The notes under the pieces were generated by a model. That model was not told the DNA's origin. It saw nothing but the letters and a program-made list of their open reading frames with translations, and made no database searches. The translations under genes and the position numbers were made by a program. Below are positions 22,660 through 34,330 of a DNA stretch of 64,000 nucleotides, in pieces. Source of the stretch: Chloranthus sessilifolius (lineage: Eukaryota > Streptophyta > Magnoliopsida > Chloranthales > Chloranthaceae); assembly GCA_021018995.1 (NCBI GenBank), contig CM037585.1:65350646-65414645 (forward strand), read 5' to 3'. The first letter of the stretch is position 1. Each line of letters opens with the position of its first letter.

Positions 22660-23760
22660 TGATTTGCCGACTTTGAGCAAGGTCGTACCCCTATTGTTGA
22701 AGAAACAAAAGACGTCAATATAGGGACTGAGAAGACGCCTAGAATCACCAAGATAGAAACATCACTATCTCCCGAGGAAAGAAAAAGCATGATTGATTTC
22801 CTTCGGTCATACTAAGACATCTTCGCATGGTCATATGAGGACATGCCTAGTATTGATACCAATTTGGTCAAGCATGAGTTGTCGCTATATCCAGATGTTA
22901 AGCCGATTGAGCAGAAGTTGAGACGCCTCAGGCCAGAATGGATGCTGAAAGTGATGGATGAGGTCATCAAGCAGTACGATGCAGGATTTCACATGGTCTC
23001 TAAGTACCCACAATGGCTAGTCAATATCGTCCCTATATCGAAGAAGGAAGGAAAGGTCTGCATGCGCATTGGCTTCAAAAATCTCAACAAGGCAAGCCCA
23101 AAGGACGATTTCCCGTTGTCACACATCGACCTCTTGGTCATAACACTGCCAGGCATGGGATGCTCTCATTTATGGATGGATTTTTTTTTATAAAATCAGA
23201 TCAAGATAGCAGAAGCAGACCGAGAGAAGACAGTGTTCATCACTCCATGGGGAACTTTTTGTTATCGAGTCATGCCTTTTATACTAAAAAATGCTGGGGC
23301 AACATATCAGAGAGCGATGACAGCACTCCTCCACAACATGATGCACTGAGAAATTAAGGTGTACGTTGACGATATGATTGCCAAATCACCGAAAAGAGGT
23401 GACCATCTGGTGAACCTCCAGAAGCTGTTCGAAAGATTAAGGAAATATTGGCTATGTCTGAACCCTTATAAGTGTGGATTCGGTGCCATGTTTGGAAAAC
23501 TACTGGGCATCATTGTCAGTAGAAGAGCATCGAGGTTGACCCAATTGAGGTAAAAGCCATCATCAAAATCCCACCACCATCTACCAAGAAAGAAGTCAGA
23601 GGCTTCTTAGGCAGAATACAGTACATAAATCAATTCATTGCCCAACTAACTCCTATTTGCACGCCGATCTTCAAGTTACTAAGGAAATATCTGCCAGTCA
23701 AATGGAATGATGATTATCAGGCAGAATTTGATAAAATTAAAGGTTACCTCCTCAACCCAC
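22660..23760 (+). pseudogene. Reverse transcriptase (T)
   Basis: Tat RT in shifting frames: LSPEERKSMIDFLRS, VKHELSLYPDVKPIEQKLRR, RPEWMLKVMDEVIKQYDAGF, VNIVPISKKEGKVCMRIGFK, DDFPLSHIDLLV, the first catalytic Asp at SFMDGF beside a T-run near 23185, then VYVDDMIAKS with the YxDD site at 23359 and VRGFLGRIQYINQFI-like text near 23595. About five frame changes or stops (23343-23357, 23553). Inactive. Confidence 0.85.
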
Positions 23761-23762
23761 CA

Positions 23763-24053
23763 GTGTCGCCCGAACCCTGGAGCCCACTCTTAATGTATCT
23801 TTCCACAATGGAAGTTTCAATGGGATGTGTCCTAGGGCAACATGATGAAACAAGAAGAGAGCAGGCACTTTATTACTTGAGCAAGAAATTCACTGATTAT
23901 GAGACACACTATTCTCATATGGAGAAAGCATGTTTGGCTCTCATATGGGCTACCCAGAGGCTCCACCACTACTTGCTATCTCAATTTGTTCTACTCCTAG
24001 AGCGAATGGATCCATTGAAGTACCTATTCGAAAAGTCGGCTCTCACTGGCTGA
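23763..24053 (+). pseudogene. Ty3-type RNase H (T)
   Basis: 96-residue open piece: LGQHDETRREQALYYLSKKF, THYSHMEKACLALIWATQRL, PLKYLFEKSALTG, then a TGA where the family has Trp-containing text. Matches the first, gypsy-type RNase H domain. Confidence 0.8.
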
Positions 24054-24173
24054 ACTGCATGTTGGCAACTTTTCCAATCTGAATTTGGCATCACATATGT
24101 CACACAGAAGTTCATCAAGGGGTAATCACTTGCCGATCATCTTGCCGAGAATCCTTTACCTGACTATGAGCCT

Positions 24174-24640
24174 TTGAGAATTGAATTCCCAAATGAGGAT
24201 ATTTTGTTCATGACAGAGGATGATACAACGGAGACAGAGGAATCCTGGGTAAAGCACTTTGACGGTGCAGTAAATGCCGAGGGTCAAGGAGTCGGCGCTA
24301 TTCTCATTTCACCAAAGGGGTCTCACGTATTAGTGCCAATCATGCTCAACTTCCCATGCACAAACAACATGACAGAATATGAGGCATGCGCAGCAGGCTT
24401 ACAAGTGGCATTGGACCTAAAAGTAACTCATCTCAGGGTGTTTAGCGACTCATAATTGATCATATGCTAGACAAATAGAGATTGAAAGACAAAGGATGAG
24501 AAGTTTATCCCATACCATGAGCACCTCAAAGATCTGATAGCATGCTTCGATGATATTACGTACTCTTATGTCCCAAGACTGAGAAATCAATTTGCCGATG
24601 CACTAGCAACCTTGGCATCGATGGTCAAAATTCCGTATGG
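24174..24640 (+). pseudogene. Archaeal-type second RNase H (T)
   Basis: 24174-24455: WVKHFDGAVNAEGQGVGAIL with a catalytic Asp, MTEYEACAAGLQVALDLKVT with the Glu, LRVFSDS with the next Asp, then stops; FADALATLAS-type text follows near 24590-24620. This extra domain between RNase H and integrase is diagnostic of Tat-group elements and supports the classification of T. Confidence 0.85.
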
Positions 24641-24789
24641 TGTCGAGATAAAGTCGATAATGATTGAGCTAAGGAATGAGTTGGCCTTCTGCCTCCAGAT
24701 TGAGGGACCCCCAAAGTTAGATGATGAGCCTCCATGGTTCTCAGATATCAAGAATTTCCTTGAAACTCAAACTTCCCAGAAGGTACGTC

Positions 24790-25292
24790 CAAGATGGGCA
24801 GGCAGACCATCCAACATTTAGCGGCCAATTACGTCATCTGTAGTGAGTGCCTCTACAAGTGGTCATATAATAATATCCTTCTCCAATGTCTAATTGAGGG
24901 CGAGGCAACCAACATTATGAAAGAGATCCATGAGGGAGTACAGGGGGCCCACGTCAATGGGGGCATGCTTTCCAAAATGATCCTATGGCAAGGATATTTC
25001 AGAAGTGCTATAAATACCAAGAACACTCCAGTTTCATACATGCTCCTGCCATAGATCTACGCAACATGACCACTCCGTGGCCATCCACCAGTTGGGGCCT
25101 TGACGTCATCGGAAAAGTCAATCCAAAAGCTTCAAACGGGCATCAGTTTATCCTCATCGCTATTGAATACTCCACCAAATGGGTAGAGGCGGCATCCTAT
25201 ACAAATATCATGGCCAGCCATGTTGAAAAGTTCATCAAGAACAATATCATTTGCTAATTTGGTGTACCCAAGGACATCATCACGGACAATGG
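24790..25292 (+). pseudogene. Integrase, N-terminal half (T)
   Basis: The HHCC region in broken form (EIHEGVQGAHVNGGMLSKMI ... CYKYQEHSS), then 24985-25257 with STSWGLDVIGKVNPKASNG (first catalytic Asp) and FILIAIEYSTKWVEAASYTN. A stop, then FGVPKDIITDNG containing the second catalytic Asp, is cut by element B right after the Gly codon. The gene continues at 44993. Confidence 0.85.
25288..25292. repeat. Target-site duplication AATGG, left copy (B)
   Basis: Pairs with 44988-44992. Confidence 0.95.
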
Positions 25293-25559
25293 TGTTAAGA
25301 CCTGAAAAGTACCACTTTTCACCCCTTAACTTAATCTCTGTTAGACCCTTACTCATTTAATAACTGTGTTTTAAGTCTATCCTATAGGTAATAAGCAGCA
25401 GCTACAGATAAGGCCCTAACCATGCCAAGAAGCCTACTGTTGCCCCAGAAGTTCCTCAAAAGAAAGGAGGTTGAACCCAGACAGAGAATTGGCTACAGCA
25501 TAGGCACAGCAAAGCAGAAACAAGTCAAAAAGAATGGCTGGCACAGATGTCACAGAGTT

Positions 25560-26030
25560 CAATTGAACCAGAGAGAATGCTTCGCGCAGTTGTTGCGGGC
25601 TTCTGAAGGTAGCACACCAACTGCTCACACCGTTCTCGTGCGATTTGATGACAGAAGGGACTGAAAAGCAGACTTCGCGTGGTTCTCACGAAGCTCAGTC
25701 ATAAATGCTTGTGAAGCACTCGCGCAGTCTCATGTAGCTCAAAAGAGGAGCCCTCAATCTTCGCATGATTCACTGAGGAGAGAGCTCCAGGCATTCCTAC
25801 GCGTGGCTGTTGCGCAGTGGCCGCAGGATACAAACTTTCAAGGAACTGCTCGGGCGATCCAGAAGCCCATGCGCATTATTTCTTCCCGAGGATTGCCGTG
25901 GGATTCATCAAGGAATGAGCCGCGCGCGTAATTCCCACACCATTCAAATGGAAAGAGCAATCTCGCGATGACCAGAGCATCCCCGCGATGACCAAAGTAC
26001 CAATCCCGCGACTGTAAGAGCTTCAAGTCA
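25560..26030 (+). repeat. CpG-motif array in B 5' LTR
   Basis: Repeated short motifs around a TCGCG / CGCG core: GCTTCGCGCAGTT, CTTCGCGTGGTTCTC, CACTCGCGCAGTCTC, CTCGCGATGACC, CCCCGCGATGACC, ATCCCGCGACTG. The same motifs recur in the 3' LTR and in the internal array at 34005-34330. Confidence 0.8.
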
Positions 26031-26599
26031 AATTAACCCCACGACGCCAATTCTATCATGCGATAAGACCTGGAAAGCCTTTCTACCTAGCGAGGCTCGG
26101 GTTCTTAACTTCTCCCCACTTCTGTAGGGGCAATCTGGGAACTTCTAGCAACTAGGGCATGCACTCCAATGCTCTAATCTCTGTGCACACGCCTCGAGGC
26201 ATCCAAGGAATAGAAATGGGCCATGATAGCATTAATAATTTTGGGTTTTCCTAAGCCTAATTCATAGAGAGCTGACTGCTATATAAGCCTATGCCTAGTT
26301 TATGTTTAGGAGACTTGTCTTCTGTACTCCTTGAAACCAATTGTAGAATTACAGTAGGCTAAGGTTAGGGTTAGACAATTTTTTTTTCCCTTTTTCTTCT
26401 CTCCATAGTCCAGCACTTGCTGGCTATGCCTTTGTATGTCTATATGGAATAGTTTTAATGGATTTTATAATAGGATTTTATGCATGTATGGGACTGGTGT
26501 TTTGAGAGTTGTTCTGTACAGGGCTGCTGTCTTGAGGTCCTCCATTGCTAAGTTGTATTGTAAGCACTGGAGGATTATTTTTAAGGTTTTATTTAGATC

Positions 26600-27330
26600 T
26601 AAGTGACCTGTGTATCTAGGTTAGGCACATTGCAGGCCTAGCCCCACCACAGGATCCACTAAATCTGAATCCCAATGGGAGCTTGTGCTGGTAGCCTTGT
26701 GAACATGGTGGTGGTAGCAATGCTCTTGTTCAATCTTAGACCTCCGTGAGGACGATAACCTTTGTGGATAGTCTGTGACCATTCAAGTGGACAGGTTATA
26801 ACCCTAGGGTAAGGCCAATCAACAGATCTAAGGTAGATCCTTCTTCTCTACACTTGTGCTTTTAGCCTTGTGAGAGATTGTGCAGAGACAGACTCCCCTA
26901 TATTTGTATAGACCCACCATCAGATGACAGATCTGATCTGGCTATAGAGATTGTAGGTTTGTGACTGGATCACTGCTGTCTTTCTAAAGCAGTGAACAAC
27001 TAAGCTTCAAAGCTAGTACTTAAACTCTTATTGGTTCTATGTGTCCAGGCTAGTGCACATTGCAGGCCTATCCCCACACACAGAACGTTAGAGGTTGAGG
27101 TTCCTATGGATTCTTGAGCTGGTAGCCTGGAAGAAGTAGTGCCTACAATGATAAACTTGTTTTGACCCATCTCTGGATTGTGGTTCCCCTATTGGATAGT
27201 ATGTGACCATTTAAGTGGACAGGTTATAGCCATAAGGGATTGGATCATGGCATAGGGGTGAGTTGGATCCTTTCTCCTCTTTAGTGATAATGTAGCCATT
27301 GGACAGGATTTCTATAGCAGCAGATCTGAG
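26600..27330 (+). repeat. Internal direct duplication in B 5' LTR (period about 430 bp)
   Basis: CACATTGCAGGCCTA at 26626 and 27056, the GTGACCATTCAAGTGGACAG region near 26774 and 27202, plus shared GGTAGCC and GATAGT blocks. The spacing of 428-430 bp is constant. Both LTRs of B carry it, so it predates insertion. Confidence 0.8.
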
Positions 27331-27740
27331 TCTGAGTTATAAGACCCATCAGATCTGTACCTAGTAACTTACTTCTCACCCTTTTATATTTATTTTCTCA
27401 CACTCCATCATTCTTTCCAATCATTTCTGTAGTTTAGGAATTAGGTTACCTTAGGATTTAGATAATAGTGACCTTAAATATCCTTCCATTTAGGATTGCC
27501 AGATCTGGAGGGCCTACTAAAGATACCTCCCTTGGAGCTTTAGATCAACTTTCCCTGTGGGACCAACTGTTACTTATTAAAACTTACTACAATAGGCCCT
27601 GTATCTTGCAGGACTGTGTATTTTTAGGCTTGCTGCTCTGTAGTTTTCAATCAACCTTTGATTTATTTTCACTAACCCCATTCTTATCACTGTCTCCAAT
27701 AAAGTCAGTAGCAAGCACTTAAAATAAACCAACAAGTTTT

Positions 27741-27758
27741 TGGTGCCACTGCCGAGGA
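27741..27758 (+). promoter_or_regulatory. Primer binding site (B), decayed tRNA-Asp type
   Basis: TGGTGCCACTGCCGAGGA, six bases after the LTR. It keeps the TGG-GCC framework of the Athila site but differs at several positions, mostly transitions. Confidence 0.7.
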
Positions 27759-28054
27759 ATCTTGATCTATTAGTAGACCATAGATTTTTGTATTCTTTAT
27801 TCTTTGGTAGCTTACTTGTGAATAATTGATACTGCTGACTTACATTTGGATTTTTTATTACAGATCTGGACGATAGCAGAGAAGGAAAGTTGAACTGCAC
27901 TGGGAGTCTAGCTACCTCTGTTTGCACTTCTCTAACCTTTAAAAACTTAGTCTACTTCTCCTTTGAAAATTCGTAGCAGTTGACTAGGATAGTAGTAATT
28001 TTTTTTAATTGCAATGTGTCTGCAAGTAGCCTTCCCTGCTATTGGTGTGTGTGC

Positions 28055-28620
28055 ATGTTAGGAAGGAGATCTCTTAGTCCCACATTAGATCCTCCTAACC
28101 CTGAGATAGAAAGGGGCAGAAGACCAAGAAGTCACAGACATACCACAGTCGATCCCCCTATAGAAATTGAGATAGCAGTCATGGGTGAAGAGCCACCTAG
28201 AACATTGAAGGAATTTATTGCTCCTGATGATTATAATTCCCCATTCAGCATTCAATTCCCAGATGTTTAGGGAAACTATGAGATTAAAACCTCCATCATC
28301 AAAATGCTTCCCTCTTTCCATGAGCTTAGCAAGGAAGACCCTTACAAGCACATTGACCAATTCTTGGCCCTGTGCACAATATTCTCCATTGCTGGTTTTG
28401 GACCAGAAGCCACTAGGTTAAGGCTCTTTCCTTTCTCCCTAAAGGACAGGGCCAACAATTGGTTAGCTACTCTCCCAAACCACAGCATCACTTCTTGGAA
28501 AGACCTACAGACAAGATTTTTGACCAAATTCTTCCCAGAGATAAAAACCAGTCAGTTGAGGACAACAATACTTGCTTTTGCCCAATCCCCAACTGAGGAT
28601 TTTAATCAATCTTAGGAAAG
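28055..28620 (+). pseudogene. Gag N-terminal domain (B)
   Basis: Start ATG 28055 (MLGRRSLSPTLDPPNPEIE), then MGEEPPRTLKEFIAPDDYNS, a TAG at 28268, MLPSFHELSKEDPYKHIDQF, GPEATRLRLFPFSLKDRANN, WKDLQTRFLTKFFPEIKTSQ. Retrotransposon gag domain, very close to A. The TAG and a second one near 28614 break it. Confidence 0.88.
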
Positions 28621-29760
28621 ATTTAAGGAGATGCTTAAACAATGTCCCCACCACAAGATCCTTGACTGTCAGCTTGTCCAAAGCTTCTATAATGGGATTA
28701 ATGAGAAAAGCAGAGACATGGTAGATGCCTCTTGTGGTGGAACTTACATGCATAAAACAACTGATAAGGCATGAGACTTGTTCGAGGTCATCAGTGAGAA
28801 TGCTTTCCAAAAGATGTCCTCATCAAGAACTGTTCAAGAGCCTTCTCCTAAGCTGGGGCTTGCTGAAACTTCCAAAGGAAAGATGTATGAAGTTAGTGGA
28901 AACAATGACCTGAGAATGCAGATGGCCAATCATTTTGATAAGTTTGATATGCCAATCTCCATAACACACAGTGGAAGAGTGCCCATCTATAGGGCAATAT
29001 CCTGAGTATGTGATGGAACAAGCTACTGATGCCCAATCATTTGGCCAGCAATAATCTGGTGGCTACAGCAAACAACCATTTGGATACTAGCACCAGAATG
29101 CTGGTTACCAGTGGAGAGACCAACCAAATTTGAGGTGGAGACAAGACAATTATATGCAGCCACAATAGTTGTTCACCTTACCTTAAAGGCCACAACAGCA
29201 GTTTAACCAAGGATATGCCCCAAGGTCAAATTTTCAGCATCAGCAGCAGCCCCAGTAGCAAAATCAGTTGGTAGTTCTCCCACCTCAGCCTCGAAATGCT
29301 TCTTTCGAGGACCAGGTTTTGACCTCATTGCAAAGCCTTGGAGTCTTGACTCAGACTGTAACTTCTCACAGTCAAAGCATAAAGAAAATAGAAGAACGGC
29401 TTGGCCAAATATCCAATGCCTTGGCCAAAAGAGAAGAGGGCAGGTTGCCAAGCCAGCCAGTGGCCAACCCTAAGGGCCAATATTCGATTGGAGAAGGCTC
29501 CTCAAGTTTTGAGGGTGCTAATGCCATCACAACCCTAAGGTCTGACAGGCAGGTAGATAACCAAGTGGGAAAGGAACAAGGAGAGGTCATTTCTAAGGAA
29601 CTTTTGAATGAAAGAGAAAGAGACTTTGTTAGAGCACAAAGCCAGGAGTTGCCTGCTACCCTGCAACAAGGGAAAAATAAAGAGGCTATAGTTGAGCCTC
29701 AGCAGAAAATAAAAGATGAAAAAAGAAAAAAAAAAAGTTTAGTCATAGGCTAGCAGCTGA
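28621..29760 (+). pseudogene. Gag C-terminal part and linker (B)
   Basis: ERFKEMLKQCPHHKI and DMVDASCGGTY in frame pieces, KGKMYEVSGNNDLRMQMANH, a Gln/Asn-rich stretch (29030-29260), then the open piece 29268-29753: KKIEERLGQISNALAKREEG, GANAITTLRSDR, and a charged tail. I cannot find a complete zinc knuckle; the CCHC region near 28950-29010 seems lost. Confidence 0.8.
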
Positions 29761-29959
29761 GGAAGCAGCAGTACCTCAGCTGCCATTTCCTCAAGCTTTG
29801 AGTGGCCCTGCCCCTTTTGATAAGGGGAATACACAGATAGAGGAAATGATGGAGACTTTTAAGCAGGTAAAAATCAATTTGCCCCTGCTTGATGCAATTC
29901 GACAGGTCCCAGCCTATGCCAAATTTCTGAAAGACCTTTATACCTAGAAAAGAAAAGCT

Positions 29960-30480
29960 AGAGGCCATTTGTCCAAAAAGGTCTTTGCAACTGATACAAT
30001 TAATTTTGTATTAAACATGACAATGCCAGAGAAGTTACAAGACCCAGGGATACCCACTATTCCCTGCATAATTGGGGACCACACAATTGGAAGGGCCCTT
30101 CTAGACCTTGGAGCTAGTGTTAACCTGCTGCCATACATTACGCATCAGTAGCTAGGTTTAGGGGAGCTAAAACCCACCCCTACTGTGTTGTTGATGGCTG
30201 ATAGGTTTGGGAGTGGTTGAGGATGTCTTGGTAGGGGTGGACAAGTTCTTCTACCCTACAGACTTCCTTGTTTTGGACATGGGCTACAACAAGTGTACAT
30301 CCCCAATACCTGTTATTTTGGGCAGGCCATTCATGGCCACTGCCAATGCTTGCATTCAATGCATGTCACGAATCATGGAAGTAACTTTCAGACATATGAA
30401 GGTTGAGTTTATGTGTATAACAGTGCAAAATACCCTCTGCGGGACAATAAGGAAAGCTTTGCAATGGATGTACTAGAAGA
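29960..30480 (+). pseudogene. Aspartic protease (B)
   Basis: 29969-30151: LQDPGIPTIPCIIGDHTIGR, then ALLDLGASVNLLPY with an intact Asp-Leu-Gly-Ala-Ser site, then a stop at 30149. 30207-30476: VVEDVLVGVDKFFYPTDFLV, PVILGRPFMATANACIQCMS, IMEVTFRHMKVE. A frame slip near 30205 separates the halves. Confidence 0.88.
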
Positions 30481-31710
30481 AGTTGTTGAAGAAGAATTGC
30501 CCACTCTGCTGGAGTGGAACAACATTGTCACAACTTTAACTGAAGTTTAGGACGTGGTAGAGGAAGGAAGCCCAGTTGTAATGCCAGAAGATATGTCGAC
30601 ATTCAAGTCTTCTGTTGGCTTAGTGCAACATTCCATTTGGAAACCTACATTGTTGCCCCTTCCTCAAACTAACAAACCACCAATCCTGCCATCCATCCAA
30701 TAAGCCCTTGATCTGGAGCTCAAGAAGCTTCCAGAAACATTGAAATATGCTTTCCTTAAGAAAGATGAAAAACGTCCGATAATTATCTCCTCCTCTCTTA
30801 ACAATGAGCAAGAGGAGGAATTAATAACAGTCTCGAGGAAGCATAGAAAGGCAATTGGCTAGACCATTGCACATCTAGGAGGGATAGATGCATCAATCTG
30901 TATGCACAGGATCCATCTAGAGGAGGGCTCAACACCCTCCAGGAAAATGCAGAAGAAATTAAATCCTCACATGCAGGAAGTGGTCCTAAAGGAAATCATT
31001 AAATTACTAGATGCTAGGGTGATTTACCCCATTTCTGATTCTGAATGGGTGGCACCTATCCAGGTGGTGCCCAAGAAATCTGGCATAATAGTTATCACAA
31101 CTGAGTCTGGAGAGCTAAGACCAACCAGGGAAACCACTGGCTGGAGAGTTTGCATCGATTATCGAAAGCTCAACTCCAAGACTAGAAAAGACCACTTCCC
31201 TGTCCCCTTTATTGATCAAATTTTGGATAAGTTGGCTGGAAAAGCTTTTTACTGTTTTCTTGATGGGTACTCAGGGTACAACCAGATCCCTGTGCACCCT
31301 CTTGATCAATAGAAAACTATATTTACTTGTCCTTTTGGCACCTTTGCTTACCGAAGGATGCCTTTTGGGCTGTGTAATGCCCCAGCCACTTTTCAGAGGT
31401 GTATGTATGCCATATTCTCTGATATGATTGACAAATTCTTAAAAAAATTTATGAATGATTTCTCTATCTATGGGGACAGTTTTGGCCAATGTCTGCAACA
31501 CCTCCACCTGGTCTTGCAAAGATGTGAGGAGACCAATTTGATCTTAAGTTGGGAAAAGAGCCACTTCATGGTAACACAAGGTATTGTGTTGGGCCATGTA
31601 GTCTCTAAAGATGGAATTGAGGTAGACAAGGCCAAAGTTGACCTCATTGCAAATTTGCCCCCTCTAAGAATAGTCAATCAAATCAGATCTTTCCTTGGAC
31701 ATGCTTGATT
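30481..31710 (+). pseudogene. Reverse transcriptase (B), catalytic Asp changed
   Basis: Linker with LELKKLPETLKYAFLKK, then 30902-31312: LNPHMQEVVLKEIIKLLDAR, VIYPISDSEWVAPIQVVPKK, WRVCIDYRKLNSKTRKDHFP, FLDGYSGYNQIPV. A TAG at 31310 and a frame change, then 31358-31708: MPFGLCNAPATFQRCMYAIF and FMNDFSIYGDSF. The YxDD-type site reads Phe-Met-Asn-Asp, so the first catalytic Asp of the pair is Asn; this copy could not polymerise DNA even without its stops. Confidence 0.92.
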
Positions 31711-32308
31711 CTATAGGAGGTTCATCAAAGACTTCAATAAAATTGCTAAACCATTGTACCACCTGCTCTGCCAGGATGGGCCCTTTGACTTTTCTGCTGA
31801 ATGTCTTGAGGCTTTTAAAACATTGAAGATTTGCCTCACCTCTGCCCCTGTACTCCAAACACCTGACTATACACTACGCTTTGAGTTGATACGTGATGTA
31901 TCTGACTTGGCAATAGGCACTATTTTAGGTCAGAGAAAAGATAAGCTGCCAGTGGTCATTGCCTATCTCAGCAAATCACTTGTTGAAGGTCTGCTGAATT
32001 ACACCACAACTGAGAAAGAGCTTCTGGCAGTGGTTTTTATTGTGGATAAATTTAGACCTTATCTACTTGGGTCTAAAACTATAATTTTCACAGACCACTC
32101 AGCATTGAAGTACCAATTGTCGAAGAAGGATGCTAAGCCCAGGCTGATTAGATGGATACTCCTGTTGCAAGAGTTTGACATTAAAATCAAGGATAAAAAG
32201 GGTGTAGAAACTGTGGTGGCCGACCACTTGTCCAGAATTGTGTTGAAGAAATGTATTGATGATCCTACAAATGATATCTTCCCGGATGAGCAATTGTTTT
32301 CCATCTAA
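31711..32308 (+). pseudogene. RNase H (B)
   Basis: 184-residue open piece 31754-32308: FKTLKICLTSAPVLQTPDYT, DVSDLAIGTILGQRKDKLPV, TTTEKELLAVVFIVDKFRPY, IIFTDHSALKYQLSKKDAKP, KDKKGVETVVADHLSRI. The catalytic Asp of TDHSALK is present, unlike A. The best preserved enzyme domain in B. Confidence 0.9.
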
Positions 32309-33613
32309 TCCTTAGTTCCTTGGTATGCACACATAGTCAATTATCTAGTTATAGGCAAGATTCCTGCCCATTGGTCCAAAATGGACAAAGACCTATTTTT
32401 CTCACAGGTCAAGTTCTTTTTCTGGGAGGAACCTTGCTTATATAAGTATTGTGTAGACCAAATCATCTAAAAATGTGTTCCAGAAAGTGATGTCCCCAGT
32501 ATTCTGGCCATGCGCCCTGAAAATGCCTGTGGAAGCCACTTTAGTGGAAGAAAAATAGCTGACAAAATCTTACAGTGTGGGTTCGGTTGGCCTTCTTTAT
32601 TCAGAGATGCTAATACACACTACAGGACCTATGAAAGATGTCAAAAATTAGGAGGGCTGTCCAAAAGAAACTCAATGCCTTTGCAGCCCATCCTTGTTGT
32701 GGAACTATTTGATGTCTGGGGTATTGACTTCATGGGCCCCTTTCCTCCTTCAAATGGTTATCATTTCATCTTAGTGGCAGTGGATTATGTTTCAAAATGG
32801 GTAGAACCCATTGCCATAAGAACTAATGATAATTAGGTTGTCCTTAAGTTTATAAAGCAGAATATCTTCTCAAGATTTGGCACCCCTAGAGCCATTATCA
32901 GTGATGGGGGTAGCCATTTCTGCAACATAAATTTTGAGAGCTTGCTCAAGAAATATGCTGTCACACATAGGATTGCTACTCCCTACCACCCACAAACCAG
33001 TGGGCAAGTTGAAATTTCTAATAGGGAGATCAAGCACATCCTTGAGAAGACTGTGAGGACTAACAGGAAGGACTGGGCTGAAAAGCTTAATGATGCACTA
33101 TGGGCTTATAGGACTGCCTATAAGACTCCCATTGGGATGTCCCTTTTCAGACTAGTTTATGGCAAGACTTGTCATCTCCCAGTAGAGTTAGAACACAGGG
33201 CCTATTGGGCCATCAAACATTTAAATCTAGACCTAACTTCTGCTGTTCATCACAGGTTGCTGCAGCTGTCAAAATTGGATGAGTTGAGGATGGATGCATA
33301 TGCCAATGCCCGGATCTACAAGGAAAGGTCCCAAGCTTTCTTTGACAAGGGGCTGCTGAGAAAGAGCTTCATAGCTGGTGACAAGGTTTGGTTGTTTAAC
33401 TCCAAAATTAAATTTTTTTCTGGCAAATTGAAATCCAGATGGGAAGGTCCCTACATTGTCATGAGTGTTTCCCCATCCGGTGCTGTGGAAATCAAGGATC
33501 CCAAGTCTGGGAAAACCTTGAAGGAGAATGGTAAGAGGCTTAAGCCTAATTTTGAAAAACTTGCTGCACCCATGGACACCATTCACTTTCAAGGGGATCC
33601 TTCATTTAACTAA
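32309..33613 (+). pseudogene. Integrase (B)
   Basis: 32510-32836 carries part of the zinc domain ([28 protein letters not shown]), then [20 protein letters not shown] with the first catalytic Asp; a TAG at 32836 stops it. The second Asp ([12 protein letters not shown]) lies near 32895. 32942-33613 (223 residues) has [20 protein letters not shown] with the Glu, then [20 protein letters not shown] and the C-terminal [20 protein letters not shown]. Apart from the single nonsense codon and upstream breaks the core is well kept. Confidence 0.92.
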
Positions 33614-34004
33614 TCTACAGGTGTGTCAATATTGTATCATATATAATTTGATTTTGTTAGATTTGTCTTGCTTTCTTTTGTTCAAATTCTCTAGGAAATT
33701 TTAGTGGCCCCAGTTGAATCTGGACCTGTCTGGTTTGATATTTTTTGGTGTGATGATTACTGCACTTGGATTGATTATTTTTTCTTGAATGCATAATGTG
33801 GGAGGGTGATTTTTGTTTTCCTTGCTTGAATGGTTGATTTTAATGTGTCTGGGGGTGCCCCTGGTGGTGAGAGTTATGCCTAGGATACAACCACAACACA
33901 AATGGAAATGGCAGAACAGAGAGCACATGCTCTATGTTTACTACTTTGCTATCGCTGGGTTCAAAAGGAGGCTTGAGAGACTCTCACACAGTTCACATAG
34001 AACC
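33614..34004 (+). other. Spacer after integrase (B), no gene seen
   Basis: T-rich noncoding sequence between the integrase stop and the motif array. Confidence 0.5.
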
Positions 34005-34330
34005 GTTCAATAGCTATCGCGAGATTCAAGTACACCTGAGAACCTCTCGCGCGATCCAAATAGAGCATTTCACTAGCTGTCGCGAGGTTCAGCAAAAAGC
34101 CTGGGAGACTCTCGCGCAATTCAAAAAGAATACTTCATTAGCTGTCGCGAGATTCAAAGTGAATCTCAGAGCTTTTCGCGCAATCCAAATGGAGACCTGA
34201 GAGCCTCTCGCACAATTCACATGGAATTCTTCACATACTGTCGCGTGCTCTAAGGTCAACCGGGGAGATTATCGCGCAATCCAAGTTGAATAGCACCTTT
34301 GCTAGGTTTCACTTCCAATCCCGCGACTAG
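34005..34330 (+). repeat. Internal CpG-motif array of B
   Basis: Four to five degenerate units of about 65 bp, each with a GCTGTCGCGAGATTCAA-like start and a CTCGCGCGATCCAAAT-like end (34012, 34075, 34141, 34239). CTCGCGCGATCCA also occurs in the B 3' LTR near 43090. Directly upstream of the candidate promoter of the extra gene. Confidence 0.8.

Larger units (their letters stand above)
25293..27734 (+). repeat. 5' LTR of B
   Basis: 2,442 bp from TGTTAAGACCTGAAAAG to AATAAACCAACA. TATA box CTATATAAGCC at 26279-26289 follows the CpG-motif array (25560-26030). The part downstream of TATA contains a direct duplication with a period of about 430 bp. AATAAA-type signals lie near the end. Confidence 0.95.

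Noticed and set aside
25422-25664. 80-codon plus-strand frame inside the B 5' LTR
   Set aside because: It lies within LTR sequence and the motif array; the 3' LTR copy has no matching open frame.
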